From positions 496,001 through 560,000 of the forward strand of contig CANNFY010000001.1 in assembly GCA_947504045.1 (NCBI GenBank): a stretch of 64,000 nt of DNA, in the 5' to 3' direction. Of this stretch, positions 8,418-18,521 are shown piece after piece (position 1 is the stretch's first letter; every line of letters begins with the position of its first letter). The notes beneath the pieces are model-generated. The model made no database searches. It was not told the origin of the DNA and saw only the letters and a list, made by a program, of their open reading frames with translations. The position numbers and the translations under genes were made by a program. The DNA comes from an uncultured Maribacter sp. Its GTDB lineage: Bacteria > Bacteroidota > Bacteroidia > Flavobacteriales > Flavobacteriaceae.

Positions 8418-10751
8418 TTATTTTTTATTTAATGCACTGTTAAAAACATAGCTTTTTCCTGGTTCTGTTTCAAACTCTATTTCCTTATTCTTATATACTA
8501 GTTTACAAGATTGTCCTTTTTTAGAAAGTACTTTTACAGATATTAATTCTGAGTTTTCCCAATTAAAAGACAACTCAAAACCACCTCTTGCAACTATACC
8601 AGAAACATTACCTTGTGGTAAAGCTTTAGGTAATGCTGGTAATATTTCTATTTTATCTAGATGACTTTGGAGAATCATTTCTAAAATTCCTGAAGCACCG
8701 CCAAAATTTCCATCTATTTGAAATGGCGGATGCGCATCAAAAAGATTTAAATAAGAACCACCGCCAACTTTTCCGTTAGGTTTTTCTGCTGGGCTTAACA
8801 ATTTATGAACTAGTTTATAAGCATGGTCTCCATCTTTAAAACGCGACCAAAAATTAATTTTCCAAGCTAAACTCCAACCAGTACCATTATCTCCTCTATA
8901 TTCTAAAGATTGTTTTGCTGCTTCCATTAAATCTGGCGTATCCTCAAAATTAATTTCGTTTCCTGGGTGCACCGCCCAAAGGTGCGATACATGCCTATGA
9001 TGATTTTCTGGGTTATCTTTATCTTCCATCCACTCTTGTAATTGCCCGTGTTTACCTATTTGGTTTGGTGCAATTTTATCAATCATGGGTTGAAGGGTAG
9101 CTGTAAACTCCGCATCTTGATCTAGAATTTTTGCAGCTGTAATAGTTGTTCTAAATAAAGCTCGAATTAATTGATGATCCATAGTTGGACCAGCAACTAA
9201 ACCACCTATTTCTGGTGAATTTGAAGGGGAACTAATTAAATAACCGGTATTGGGGTCTTCATATAAAAACTGACTGTAAAATAATGCCGCATTACGCAAT
9301 AGCGGATAACGTTTTTTTAAGAATTCTTTATCTTGTGTAAATAAGTAATGTTCCCAGATGTGAGATGATAACCACGCAGCACCACCTAACCAAATACCGT
9401 GGTGTGATGCATTTACCGGAGCTGCTCCTCGCCAAATATCTACATTATGGTGTACAATCCAGCCATCGGCATTATAGTGTGTTTTAGCAACTTTGGCTCC
9501 TGTAGTTGATAAATCTTCTATTAGATCAAAAAGTGGCTCATGGCATTCACTTAAGTTATACATTTCTACCGGCCAATAATTCATTTCTAAATTAATATTG
9601 GTAGTATAACTACTAAACCAAGGCGGCGTTAACTTATCATTCCAAATACCTTGTAATGTTGCTGCTTTTGTTCCTGGTCTGCTACTTGCAATGGTTAAAT
9701 AACGAGCATATTCTACATATAATGCTACTAATTGTGGATCATTAGGATTTTTCCAAAAATCTAGAATTCTTTGATCTGTTGTATTTTTAGATTTTCCGTT
9801 GTCTCCAAAACTTATTTGAAAACGGTTGTAAAGCAACTGGTAATCAGAAACATGTGTTTCTTTTATTGTTTCAAAACTTTTGCTTTCTACATTAGCTAAA
9901 ATTTCTGGAACATTTTTTTCTGGTGTTCCGGTTACATCGTTAAAATCGACATAATTTGTAGCTGCAGCTAAGTAAACCGTAGCGTTTGAGGCATCTGTTA
10001 TTTGTAATTTACCATTGGTAGTAGTAACCGTACCATTGGTTTTAATTTTCAAGGTTGAAACTCCCCGTAACACACCATTTTTCACTTTAACTACAAGGGT
10101 TTGTGTATTATTTGAAGTAACAACCGATTTATCTTCATGTATGGCATCTAACCATAAATCAAAATTTAAAGCTTTCTCTTTACTTGCCGATACATTTATT
10201 GCTATAATTTGATTAGGAAAACTAGATAATACTTCGCGTTTATATGCTACATCCTCTATTGTGTAAGAAACCGAGCTTACTGCATTATTTAAATTAAGTT
10301 CTCGTTTGTAATTTTTATAGTTTTCGTGATTTTTAAAATCGAAATAAATATCTCCGAACGGTTGGTAATGAATTTGCTTTATTGGATCGCTCATAAAATG
10401 TTCTTGAGCTATTTTTTGTGCTTCTAGTTGCTCTCCAGTAGCCAGCAAGTTTCTAATTTCATCTAAATATTCACCAGCACCTTCGTGTGCATAATCGTGA
10501 GGTTGACCACGCCATAACGTTTCTTCATTAAACTGAATGTGTTCTTGAGAAACACCACCATAAACCATTGCTCCTAAACTACCATTACCAATAGGCAATG
10601 CGTCTGTCCATTTTTGAGCTGGTTTGTTATATTGTAATTTAAATTTTTCTTTGGGTGAATCTACTTTAGAATCTGCACAATTTGCAAGGGTAATTCCTAA
10701 AGCTAAAACACAAAGCTTTTTTATAATGTTATGTGCTATTTTTTTCTTCAT
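8418..10751 (-). CDS. GH95 family alpha-L-fucosidase (or related alpha-glycosidase)
   Basis: This 777-aa lipoprotein (lipobox ITLANC) belongs to GH95, an inverting family of mainly alpha-1,2-L-fucosidases with some alpha-L-galactosidases. Seen here: the N-terminal super-sandwich domain with LPIGNGSLGAMVYGG and NEETLW, then the (alpha/alpha)6 barrel. The barrel has NINLEMNYWPVE, holding the Asn residues that activate the water, plus SNSPEIGG and IDGNFGG, which carry acidic active-site residues in characterised members. Length is normal. It lies between two sulfatases, so it may cut fucose that must first be desulfated. Fucosidase is the likeliest activity. Confidence 0.92.
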   Translation of the reverse strand: MKKKIAHNIIKKLCVLALGITLANCADSKVDSPKEKFKLQYNKPAQKWTDALPIGNGSLGAMVYGGVSQEHIQFNEETLWRGQPHDYAHEGAGEYLDEIRNLLATGEQLEAQKIAQEHFMSDPIKQIHYQPFGDIYFDFKNHENYKNYKRELNLNNAVSSVSYTIEDVAYKREVLSSFPNQIIAINVSASKEKALNFDLWLDAIHEDKSVVTSNNTQTLVVKVKNGVLRGVSTLKIKTNGTVTTTNGKLQITDASNATVYLAAATNYVDFNDVTGTPEKNVPEILANVESKSFETIKETHVSDYQLLYNRFQISFGDNGKSKNTTDQRILDFWKNPNDPQLVALYVEYARYLTIASSRPGTKAATLQGIWNDKLTPPWFSSYTTNINLEMNYWPVEMYNLSECHEPLFDLIEDLSTTGAKVAKTHYNADGWIVHHNVDIWRGAAPVNASHHGIWLGGAAWLSSHIWEHYLFTQDKEFLKKRYPLLRNAALFYSQFLYEDPNTGYLISSPSNSPEIGGLVAGPTMDHQLIRALFRTTITAAKILDQDAEFTATLQPMIDKIAPNQIGKHGQLQEWMEDKDNPENHHRHVSHLWAVHPGNEINFEDTPDLMEAAKQSLEYRGDNGTGWSLAWKINFWSRFKDGDHAYKLVHKLLSPAEKPNGKVGGGSYLNLFDAHPPFQIDGNFGGASGILEMILQSHLDKIEILPALPKALPQGNVSGIVARGGFELSFNWENSELISVKVLSKKGQSCKLVYKNKEIEFETEPGKSYVFNSALNKK

Positions 10752-10765
10752 TTAAATCCTTCTGA

Positions 10766-12562
10766 TTATCCTTTTATTTCAATGTAAAATGGATAGGCAT
10801 ATTTTAACTCGCCTTTTCTTTTTAAATAGGTTTTAGGCATTATAGTTACTTTGCCTTTTGGTAATTCTATAGTATTAAAACGGAAACTTGTTTGTCCGTT
10901 AGCTTCAATTTTTACTGTTTTGGTTTGCGAACCTAAATCTAATTCTAACTCTCCTGTAGTATTTATAGGTGCATCAAAATGTACTATTATATCAAAAGTT
11001 TTTGCTTCATCTACAATAACATCCCAGTAAATAAATTCTTTTTTAACCCCTTCTTTTTTAAAGAAAAGGGCATCGTTTTGGTTTAACATTACAGGGTTTT
11101 CATAAACTGTACCAATTATTGGCATTGGCGAGTTTACTATATGTTCTGATGTTTCCATGGTATTTAACCAAGTATCCATTTCAGCTTTTAATTCTGAAAC
11201 TAAAGCAGGATGCTCTTCTGAAATATTATTTTGCTCGTAAGGATCTTCATTTAAATTAAATAATTCAAACTTATTGTTACCTTCTTCATCTTTACCAACA
11301 CCAACTAATTTTATTTCGCCTTTTCTTGTTGATACATTTCTGTAATGCACTGGCGCTGTTCTTGCCCAATAACGGTTAATAATACGCTCTGGTAAGCTAT
11401 CTTCTTTTTTGGTTAATAATGGTAACAAACTTTCGCCTTCAATTTTTAGATCTTCGGGTAGTGTAGCTCCTGTAAGTTCTACTAATGTTGGCAAAATATC
11501 GTAATGTGCAGCTGGCGTTTTTATATCTCTAGCTTCTTTAAACGCCTTTGGATAATACCAAAAACTTGGTACACGTACGCCACCTTGAAAAACAGACCCT
11601 TTTTTACCGCGCATACCTGCAATGTATCTTGGGTGTTGTGGCCCATTATCTGTCATGAAAATAACTAGTGTATTTTCATCAATGCCTAAATCTTCTAACT
11701 TTTTAAATAATAATCTTAAGTTATCATCAATATTAGTTACCATTCCGTAAACCTTTCTAGAGTTTTCTCTACTATGGTCGGTAACATTTGGGTAAGGTTT
11801 TTCTTGGTTAATTAAGCCAGCATCAATATCTACACCTTTGTACATATCATAATACTTTTTAGGTAATTGTAGCGGTCCATGTGGTGCATTGTATGATAAG
11901 TATAAGAAAAACGGATTTTCTTTATTGTCTTCTACATAATCCATTGCCGCTTCGGTTAAAACATCGGTACAATAACCTTTGGTTTGTACTTGTTTACCAT
12001 TTTTCCATAAAATTGGATTAAAGTAACTACTGTCTCTTTTTAAGGTATTTGGCCAATCGCCGTATTGCCCAATTCCGCCAGATAAATGATTTAATGTATA
12101 CTCAAAACCTTGATCTTGTGGACGCATTGGGTAATTATCGCCTAAATGCCACTTTCCAATCATTCCGGTTTTATAACCTGCTTCTTTTAAAATTTCGGCA
12201 ATGGTAACTTCACTTGGCGCCATCATTGCACCACCTCTGTACGTATCATGTACACCAGTTTCCATAGCATACTTTCCCGTCATGATCGCCGAACGTGTAG
12301 GCGCACACACTGGGTTTACCGAAAAATCGTCGAAACGCACACTTTTACTTGCTAAACTATCTAAAACCGGAGTTTTTATATGTGGATTACCATAATACCC
12401 AATATCGCCAAAACCCTGATCGTCTGTTAGTATTAAAATAACATTTGGCTTTTTTTGCGGTTGTTCTTTTTTTTCAGCACAGGAAATTTGTCCTAATAAA
12501 ACCAAAATAAAAATTGATTTTACTATTAGTTTTAATGTTCCTCTGTGCTTTAAAAATTTCAT
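10766..12562 (-). CDS. Type I (S1) sulfatase with extra C-terminal beta domain
   Basis: This 598-aa lipoprotein sulfatase (lipobox GQISC) has ILTDDQGFGD as the first metal block, signature CAPTR at C86 (Thr instead of the usual Ser, which is allowed), GKWHLGD and MTDNGPQH. After the normal sulfatase fold, about residues 500-598 form an additional beta-rich region (FDIIVHFDAP, ELPKGKVTI). This is longer than the neighbouring sulfatases and may bind carbohydrate or pack against the catalytic domain. It is encoded 14 bp from GH95 and 13 bp from the next sulfatase. Substrate unknown. Confidence 0.92.
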   Translation of the reverse strand: MKFLKHRGTLKLIVKSIFILVLLGQISCAEKKEQPQKKPNVILILTDDQGFGDIGYYGNPHIKTPVLDSLASKSVRFDDFSVNPVCAPTRSAIMTGKYAMETGVHDTYRGGAMMAPSEVTIAEILKEAGYKTGMIGKWHLGDNYPMRPQDQGFEYTLNHLSGGIGQYGDWPNTLKRDSSYFNPILWKNGKQVQTKGYCTDVLTEAAMDYVEDNKENPFFLYLSYNAPHGPLQLPKKYYDMYKGVDIDAGLINQEKPYPNVTDHSRENSRKVYGMVTNIDDNLRLLFKKLEDLGIDENTLVIFMTDNGPQHPRYIAGMRGKKGSVFQGGVRVPSFWYYPKAFKEARDIKTPAAHYDILPTLVELTGATLPEDLKIEGESLLPLLTKKEDSLPERIINRYWARTAPVHYRNVSTRKGEIKLVGVGKDEEGNNKFELFNLNEDPYEQNNISEEHPALVSELKAEMDTWLNTMETSEHIVNSPMPIIGTVYENPVMLNQNDALFFKKEGVKKEFIYWDVIVDEAKTFDIIVHFDAPINTTGELELDLGSQTKTVKIEANGQTSFRFNTIELPKGKVTIMPKTYLKRKGELKYAYPFYIEIKG

Positions 12563-12575
12563 TTAGTATATTATT

Positions 12576-14141
12576 TTAATTGTCCCAATACTTTTCTATA
12601 ATTTGTAATACTTCTTGGTTATTTTCATCTGTATCTCCAAGTGCTTTTCTTTTCTTTATAATTTCCGCTTTCATTTCTTTAATAATGCCTTGATATTCTT
12701 CATCATTATATGCATTATGTAATTCCTTAGGGTCTTTTTCTAAATCGTAAAAATCCCAAAACTGCTTTTGCGCAGCACCTTTAAAACCGTTACCATAGAA
12801 AAATGCGAGTTTGTAACGTTTTCCTTTAATACCAAAATGACCAGGTCTATCTTTGGAGTGATCCCAATATCGATAATAACCATATTCTCTCCAATTATTT
12901 GGTGTATTTCCTTTTAAATTTTCACGAAAACTTTTCCCTTGCATGTCCTTCGGATAGTCAATGTCAGCATAATCTGCAAAAAGCGCAGAAAAATCAACAT
13001 TTTCTATTACGTCTTTATTTCTTGCACCAGCTCTAATTTCTTTTGGATATCGAATTACAAATGGCATTCGAATAGATTCTTCAAAAATTAAGCGCTTATC
13101 AAACCAGCCATGTTCTCCTAAAAAATATCCTTGGTCTGCGGTATAAATAACTACTGTGTTTTCTGCTAGGCCTGCGTCTTCTAAATAATTTAATAATCTT
13201 CCAATATTGTCATCTACCCCTGCGCCAGAACGCATAAAATCTTTTATCATTTTTTGGTAGGTTTTATACCTTGCTTCTTCTTTAGTTAAACCGTCTACAG
13301 AAAAAGGAAGACCTGGATAATTCATAAAATCTTTTCTTAATTCTGGGTTTGCAGTAGCATCTAAATAACGCTGCATAAGGTTATCCATAGATTGGCCTAA
13401 AAAAGAACGTCCGGTTGTAGATGCACTATTATCATAAAAAGAATCTGGAACAGGTATTTCTTGGTCCTTGTATAAATGTGCAAACCTTTCTGGATAATCA
13501 TAAGGCTCGTGTGTAGCTTTAAAATGACACATTGCCATAAAAGGTTTTTTGGTATCTCTATTCTTTATCCAATCTATAGTCATGTTTGTAACAACATCTG
13601 TACTATACCCTTCGTATTGTTTACCGCCTTCATAATAATCTTGCCAATTATCTTTTGTTTTTATTATTGGATTATGGTATTCCCCTTGCCCAGGAAGTAC
13701 GGCATAATAATCAAAACCAGCTGGTTCTTGTTTTAGGTGCCATTTTCCAACTATGGAAGTTTGATACCCACCTTTTTGCAATTCTTTTGCAATATTATTA
13801 TACTGTGGTGATAGGCCTGCATCTAAAATTTTTACGCCATTAATATGGCTGTATTGACCTGTTAAAATAGTAGCTCTACTTGGAGTACAAATAGAATTAG
13901 ACACCAAACAGTTATCTAAAACGGTACCTTCTGCCGCTAATTTTTTTAAGTTAGGATTATGTACATAGTCTTCTAATATGCCACCATAAAGCCCCCAAGC
14001 TTGTGCCGTATGATCATCTGACATTATAAATAAAATATTGGGCCTTTCTGGTTTTATTTCTTCTACTACTTTATTCTTACAACTACTTACAGACAAAGTA
14101 AATAGCATACTTATTAAACCTAATGGAAGTAATTTTTTCAT
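12576..14141 (-). CDS. Type I (S1) sulfatase, lipoprotein
   Basis: This 521-aa sulfatase has a lipobox (LSVSSC), IMSDDHTAQAWG as the first metal block, formylglycine signature CTPSR at C85, GKWHLKQ, and YTADQGYFLGEHGWFDKR. The last block resembles the iduronate-2-sulfatase/heparan type of sulfatase and differs from the arylsulfatase A-like DNG block of others in this locus. It closely resembles the sulfatase at 21111-22739 in layout, so the two may have arisen by duplication and handle related sulfate esters. It lies 10 bp from the GH3 gene upstream. Confidence 0.92.
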   Translation of the reverse strand: MKKLLPLGLISMLFTLSVSSCKNKVVEEIKPERPNILFIMSDDHTAQAWGLYGGILEDYVHNPNLKKLAAEGTVLDNCLVSNSICTPSRATILTGQYSHINGVKILDAGLSPQYNNIAKELQKGGYQTSIVGKWHLKQEPAGFDYYAVLPGQGEYHNPIIKTKDNWQDYYEGGKQYEGYSTDVVTNMTIDWIKNRDTKKPFMAMCHFKATHEPYDYPERFAHLYKDQEIPVPDSFYDNSASTTGRSFLGQSMDNLMQRYLDATANPELRKDFMNYPGLPFSVDGLTKEEARYKTYQKMIKDFMRSGAGVDDNIGRLLNYLEDAGLAENTVVIYTADQGYFLGEHGWFDKRLIFEESIRMPFVIRYPKEIRAGARNKDVIENVDFSALFADYADIDYPKDMQGKSFRENLKGNTPNNWREYGYYRYWDHSKDRPGHFGIKGKRYKLAFFYGNGFKGAAQKQFWDFYDLEKDPKELHNAYNDEEYQGIIKEMKAEIIKKRKALGDTDENNQEVLQIIEKYWDN

Positions 14142-14151
14142 TCTTTAGTAT

Positions 14152-16740
14152 TTAATTTATAACTTCAAGATGTACTGTTTTGTAACTATTTGACCCAGAA
14201 CCTATACCTATTTCAAAAATTCCTGGTTCTACTATTTTTTTATGTAATTCTGTATCAAAATAAGATAAGTCTTCCTGGGTAATTTTAAACGTTACTGTTG
14301 TAGACTTGCCTTGTTTTAAAGAAATTCTTTTTATTCCTCTTAAACTTTTTAGTGGTCTTTTTACTTTACTTTTTACATCTTTAATATAAAGTTGTGCAAC
14401 TTCGTCTCCATTATATGCACCTGTATTTTTAATTTTTACAGATACTGTAGTTTCTTCTGTAGGTTTAATTTTATTTTTTGATAATTTTAATTTTTCATAT
14501 TTAAATTGGGTATAACTTAACCCATACCCGAAAGGATATAAAGCTTCCCCTTCAAAATAGCGATAGGTTCTACCCTTCATACTATAATTTACAAAGGGAG
14601 ATAACTCTTTTATAGATTTATAAAAAGTTACTGGTAATCTTCCTGAAGGGTTATAGTCTCCAAAAAGTACATCTGCTATTGCATTACCACCAAGCTCTCC
14701 TGGATACCAAGCCTCTACAATTGCTGGTAAATTATTCTGCTCCCAATTAACGGCTAGCGCACTACCATTTAATAAAACTAATACTATTGGTTTTCCTGTT
14801 GCATGTAATGCTTTTAGTAATTCTTTTTGTACCTCTGGCAATTCAATATTGGTTTTATCTCCTCCATCAAAACCTTTAGAATTTACAGGCATTTGTTCTC
14901 CTTCTACCCCTGGCGAAATACCACCAACAAAAACAACTACTTCTGATTTTTTTGCTTTATCTATTGCTTTTTCAAAGGATGTTTTTTCTGGTGTTGCCCA
15001 TAATAATTTTAATTTAGCCGGATACCCTTTATGAAAATAATTAATTTCAATTTGGTACTCTTTTCCTTTTTCTAAATAAATAGTTTCTTTTACAACACGT
15101 CTTCTTAATTTTTCATTATTATCAACTAATACTTTACCGTTAATTGATAATGTATAACCTCTGTGACTTTGAAGTCCTAAATCGTAATTTCCTGTAACAG
15201 CAACTTTAATTTTTCCTGAATAAGCTATTCCAAATTCTGTTTCGTTTAAGCCCTTTACAGGGTTTGAGTTCCAATTAGAATTTATTGTTTTTTCTACCCT
15301 TGTTACTATTGGGCTCTCAGAAAAATTATGTGTATTATAATATTTTGCCTGCAAACCTTGTTGGCCATTATAACTTAAAAACTCTGCCGGTATTAAAGAC
15401 ATTGTAGGTTCTTTAGATATTAATTCGGTACCAGCTTCATAATACACTTTAGTATCTTTTGATACTTTATTTTTAATACCTTCTAAAGGAGTGAAATATT
15501 GAGACGGAAATCCATTATAGTTTCCTAAAAGCACTTCTAAATCATTTGCATTAGGCCCAATAATAGCAATAGACTTTAGCTCTTTTTTTAAAGGCAATGT
15601 ATTACTTTCATTTTTTAATAAAACAATAGATTTTTGCGCTGTTTCTAACGCTAATGCTCTATGTTTATCGGAACTTACCACACTTATTGGTGTACTTGCA
15701 TAAGGTACCATTTCTGCTGGATCAAACATTCCTAGTTTAAAACGTGCTTTTAAAATTCTTTTTAAAGAAACCTCTATTTCTTCTTCTGAAATTATTCCTT
15801 CTTTAACAGCGCTTTTTAGATACTCGTAACGCGAACCACAATTTAAATCGGTACCTGCTAAAACAGCAACTGCTGCTGCTTCCTCTTTAGAGTCTACATA
15901 ATTATGATAATCATGTATATCTCTAATAGCATTACAATCTGAAACCACATACCCTTTAAAGCCCCAATCTTTTCTTAAAATATCTTCTAACAATTGGTGG
16001 CTTGCACAACATGGTTTACCCATATACCTATTATACGCTGCCATTATAGAATATGCTTTACCCTCTACAACTGTAGCCTCAAAAGCTGGTAAATACGTAT
16101 CATACAAATCTCTTTCTGTTGTAGTTGCATCAAAAAAATGCCTTTCTGGTTCTGGCCCACTATGTACCGCAAAATGTTTAGGTGTTGCAACTAGTTTTAA
16201 ATACTTGGGATCATCGCCTTGCATACCCTTTACAAAATTAACTCCCATACGTGAAGTTAAATAAGGATCCTCGCCATAGGTTTCTTGACCACGACCCCAA
16301 CGTGGATCGCGAAAAATATTTACGTTTGGAGTCCAATATGTTAATCCTTCATAGCGTTTAAAAGAATTATTTCTTAATGCTTCATGGTGTTTTGCACGAG
16401 CTTCATCTGAAATTACCACAGCATCTTTATAAATTAACTCTGTATCAAAAGTGGCAGCTAAACCTATTGCTTGAGGGAAAACTGTTGCTTTACCCGCTCT
16501 AGCTACACCATGTAAGCACTCATTCCAATATTCATGCGCAGGTACTTTTAAACGAGGAATAGCTGGTGCATTATTCATCATTTGCCCAACTTTCTCTTCT
16601 AATGTCATTCTTGACACTAAATCATTAACTCTTTGATCAAAAGACAGGGAAGGATTTAAATAAGGTAGATTTTCTTGCGCATAACTTACACTAATTTGCG
16701 CTATTAAAATACCAGAAAACAATAGTCTACGGATAAACAT
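14152..16740 (-). CDS. GH3 beta-glycosidase with PA14 domain, probable beta-xylosidase type
   Basis: This 862-aa secreted GH3 enzyme has a signal peptide (about 1-21), a barrel with NVNIFRDPRWGRGQETYGED and KHFAVHSGPEPERH, and nucleophile D268 in VVSDCNAI. A PA14 module (about 460-590) is inserted in the second domain, and a C-terminal fibronectin-III-like domain follows. The SDCNAI context and the ECLHGVAR block are typical of the beta-xylosidase branch of GH3. In an N-glycan locus a beta-1,2-xylosidase would fit plant- or alga-like core xylose; this is an inference. A 142-bp gap upstream (16741-16882) separates it from GH29, making this a possible internal promoter point. Confidence 0.9.
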   Translation of the reverse strand: MFIRRLLFSGILIAQISVSYAQENLPYLNPSLSFDQRVNDLVSRMTLEEKVGQMMNNAPAIPRLKVPAHEYWNECLHGVARAGKATVFPQAIGLAATFDTELIYKDAVVISDEARAKHHEALRNNSFKRYEGLTYWTPNVNIFRDPRWGRGQETYGEDPYLTSRMGVNFVKGMQGDDPKYLKLVATPKHFAVHSGPEPERHFFDATTTERDLYDTYLPAFEATVVEGKAYSIMAAYNRYMGKPCCASHQLLEDILRKDWGFKGYVVSDCNAIRDIHDYHNYVDSKEEAAAVAVLAGTDLNCGSRYEYLKSAVKEGIISEEEIEVSLKRILKARFKLGMFDPAEMVPYASTPISVVSSDKHRALALETAQKSIVLLKNESNTLPLKKELKSIAIIGPNANDLEVLLGNYNGFPSQYFTPLEGIKNKVSKDTKVYYEAGTELISKEPTMSLIPAEFLSYNGQQGLQAKYYNTHNFSESPIVTRVEKTINSNWNSNPVKGLNETEFGIAYSGKIKVAVTGNYDLGLQSHRGYTLSINGKVLVDNNEKLRRRVVKETIYLEKGKEYQIEINYFHKGYPAKLKLLWATPEKTSFEKAIDKAKKSEVVVFVGGISPGVEGEQMPVNSKGFDGGDKTNIELPEVQKELLKALHATGKPIVLVLLNGSALAVNWEQNNLPAIVEAWYPGELGGNAIADVLFGDYNPSGRLPVTFYKSIKELSPFVNYSMKGRTYRYFEGEALYPFGYGLSYTQFKYEKLKLSKNKIKPTEETTVSVKIKNTGAYNGDEVAQLYIKDVKSKVKRPLKSLRGIKRISLKQGKSTTVTFKITQEDLSYFDTELHKKIVEPGIFEIGIGSGSNSYKTVHLEVIN

Positions 16741-16882
16741 ATATTATTAGTTAGTTTAATTTACAATCTTACCTTACAGCTATACTAAGCGTAAAGTATA
16801 TTGTGGTTTGGTTGTTTATTTTTGGAATTGATGCAAATAGTAATCCTATTTACCTTTCTTCCATTTACTTTATAATCTTCTA

Positions 16883-18514
16883 TTACTTGAAGTTGGCTTT
16901 TAAAACCACTGGATAACTATTTCCATTTACTGCAGGCATGGTAACAATTAATCCTTTATCTGTTTGTTTAAATAAAACTTTTCGTCCATCATACAGTTGT
17001 GTTACTTTTTTAAGTTTACCAGGGCTTACACTACTTAACTTTCCTAAAGACGGAATTGTAAACTCCCCTCCTTTAGGGTTCATAACTACAATGTAAAAAT
17101 TGTCTTCCTTTGTTGTAAACCTAACTTCATCATTTGCAAAAGCAGGAGTTGCGGTAGTACGCTGATTAAAATGCTCCCCGTGTTTTTGGTTTGCTGTAGC
17201 GTTTCTAAGTTCTCCTTCAACGGTTTCTATTGCTTCCCCTCGTACACTTTTTCCATCACCATATACCTTCCAAGGCCTTGTACCGTATATAGCTTCGCCA
17301 TTTATTTTAAGCCAATCGCCAACAATTTTTACGCTTTTTTTAATTTCATGCGGTATGGTTCCATCAGGATTAAGTTCCATACTTAAAAGTAAGTTTCCGT
17401 TTTTACTAACTGCTTCTACCAGCATTTCTAAGATGGTACGTGCATTATGCGTTAAATGGCGGTCTTTTTTATAAAACCAATCTGTAAAAGTAATTTCAGA
17501 CTGCCAAGGGTATTCTCTTAAGGTATTACTACCTCCAGATTCTACCTCATTAACAGTTCCTTTTGCTTTTCTTTTTAAAAGCATAACAGCATTAATAGTA
17601 CCGTTATCTCTTAAACTATTGTTGTAAAGTTTACGAGTAACTTCTTTACCATAATCTCCGTATGTAAAATTAAAACCATCGTTATACAGCAGGTCTGGTT
17701 TATAATTATTCACCAATTCTAAATGACGTTTTAACCAGTTTTTTTTGATATTTTCTATAACCTCAGGCGTACGGTCTTCTGGAGCCGGACCATATAGATC
17801 TTTAGGATCTAAACCTTCCCACCAAAGTCCTTTACCATCTTCTTTAGTTAAACGAGCATCATATGGAACACCTGCATATTTTCCTTCTTTATCGGAACCA
17901 AAAGCAGGTTTCCACCAGTTTAAAAAACGATCATCATGGCTGGTAACACCAAATTTTAATCCTGCATTAGTAGTTGCTTTTTTAAACTCTCCAATAATAT
18001 CTTTTTTAGGACCAACATTTACAGAGTTCCATGAATGGTGGGTAGAATTAAACAAATCGAAATGATCATGATGATTTGCTAATGCAACAATATATTTTGC
18101 TCCGTTTTCTTTTGAAAAATTAATTAGAGCTTGAGCGTCAAAGTTTTCTGCTTTCCACTCGTTAATTACATCTTTATAGCCAAATTCTGAAGGGTGTCCG
18201 TAAGTTTGTAAATGATACGGGTTTGCCATTTTACCAAATTTTTGACGACCAACATCTTTCATATACATATGGCGTGCATACCAACCGCCACCTTGCTCTG
18301 GTTGCGTTTGTGGCCCCCAATGAAACCAAACACCAAACTTTGCGTCTCTAAACCATTCTGGACATTCATACTGATCCGCAAGCTGTTCCCAAGACAATTC
18401 TTTTTCTTGCGCACTAGTTTTATTGGTAGTAAAAACAAATAAAACCCCAACCAAAAACAGATTTGAAAAAATTGTTTTAAATACTCTACTGTTATGTTTT
18501 AAAGATGGAAACAT
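16883..18514 (-). CDS. GH29 alpha-L-fucosidase-like enzyme
   Basis: The ORF track extends to 18595, but that overlaps the upstream sulfatase by 74 bp. The ATG at 18514 (MFPSLKHN) is 7 bp after that stop and leads straight into a signal peptide ending KTSAQ, so I use it (543 aa). GH29 features are FGVWFHWGPQ, ANHHDHFDLF (conserved His pair) and the nucleophile Asp in PDLLYNDGFNF (about D279 in this numbering), where most members have a WFDG context. A C-terminal beta-sandwich follows. It probably releases alpha-linked fucose, perhaps from a substituted residue. Together with the shorter GH29 at 20044 it flanks a sulfatase. Confidence 0.88.
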   Translation of the reverse strand: MFPSLKHNSRVFKTIFSNLFLVGVLFVFTTNKTSAQEKELSWEQLADQYECPEWFRDAKFGVWFHWGPQTQPEQGGGWYARHMYMKDVGRQKFGKMANPYHLQTYGHPSEFGYKDVINEWKAENFDAQALINFSKENGAKYIVALANHHDHFDLFNSTHHSWNSVNVGPKKDIIGEFKKATTNAGLKFGVTSHDDRFLNWWKPAFGSDKEGKYAGVPYDARLTKEDGKGLWWEGLDPKDLYGPAPEDRTPEVIENIKKNWLKRHLELVNNYKPDLLYNDGFNFTYGDYGKEVTRKLYNNSLRDNGTINAVMLLKRKAKGTVNEVESGGSNTLREYPWQSEITFTDWFYKKDRHLTHNARTILEMLVEAVSKNGNLLLSMELNPDGTIPHEIKKSVKIVGDWLKINGEAIYGTRPWKVYGDGKSVRGEAIETVEGELRNATANQKHGEHFNQRTTATPAFANDEVRFTTKEDNFYIVVMNPKGGEFTIPSLGKLSSVSPGKLKKVTQLYDGRKVLFKQTDKGLIVTMPAVNGNSYPVVLKANFK

Positions 18515-18521
18515 TATAGTC

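Noticed and set aside
5290-18450. Short plus-strand ORFs inside the glycosidase/sulfatase genes (for example 5290, 7537, 10015, 12201, 13476, 14849, 17171, 17745)
   Set aside because: They are antisense shadows of long, motif-bearing minus-strand genes and have no domain, signal or promoter support.
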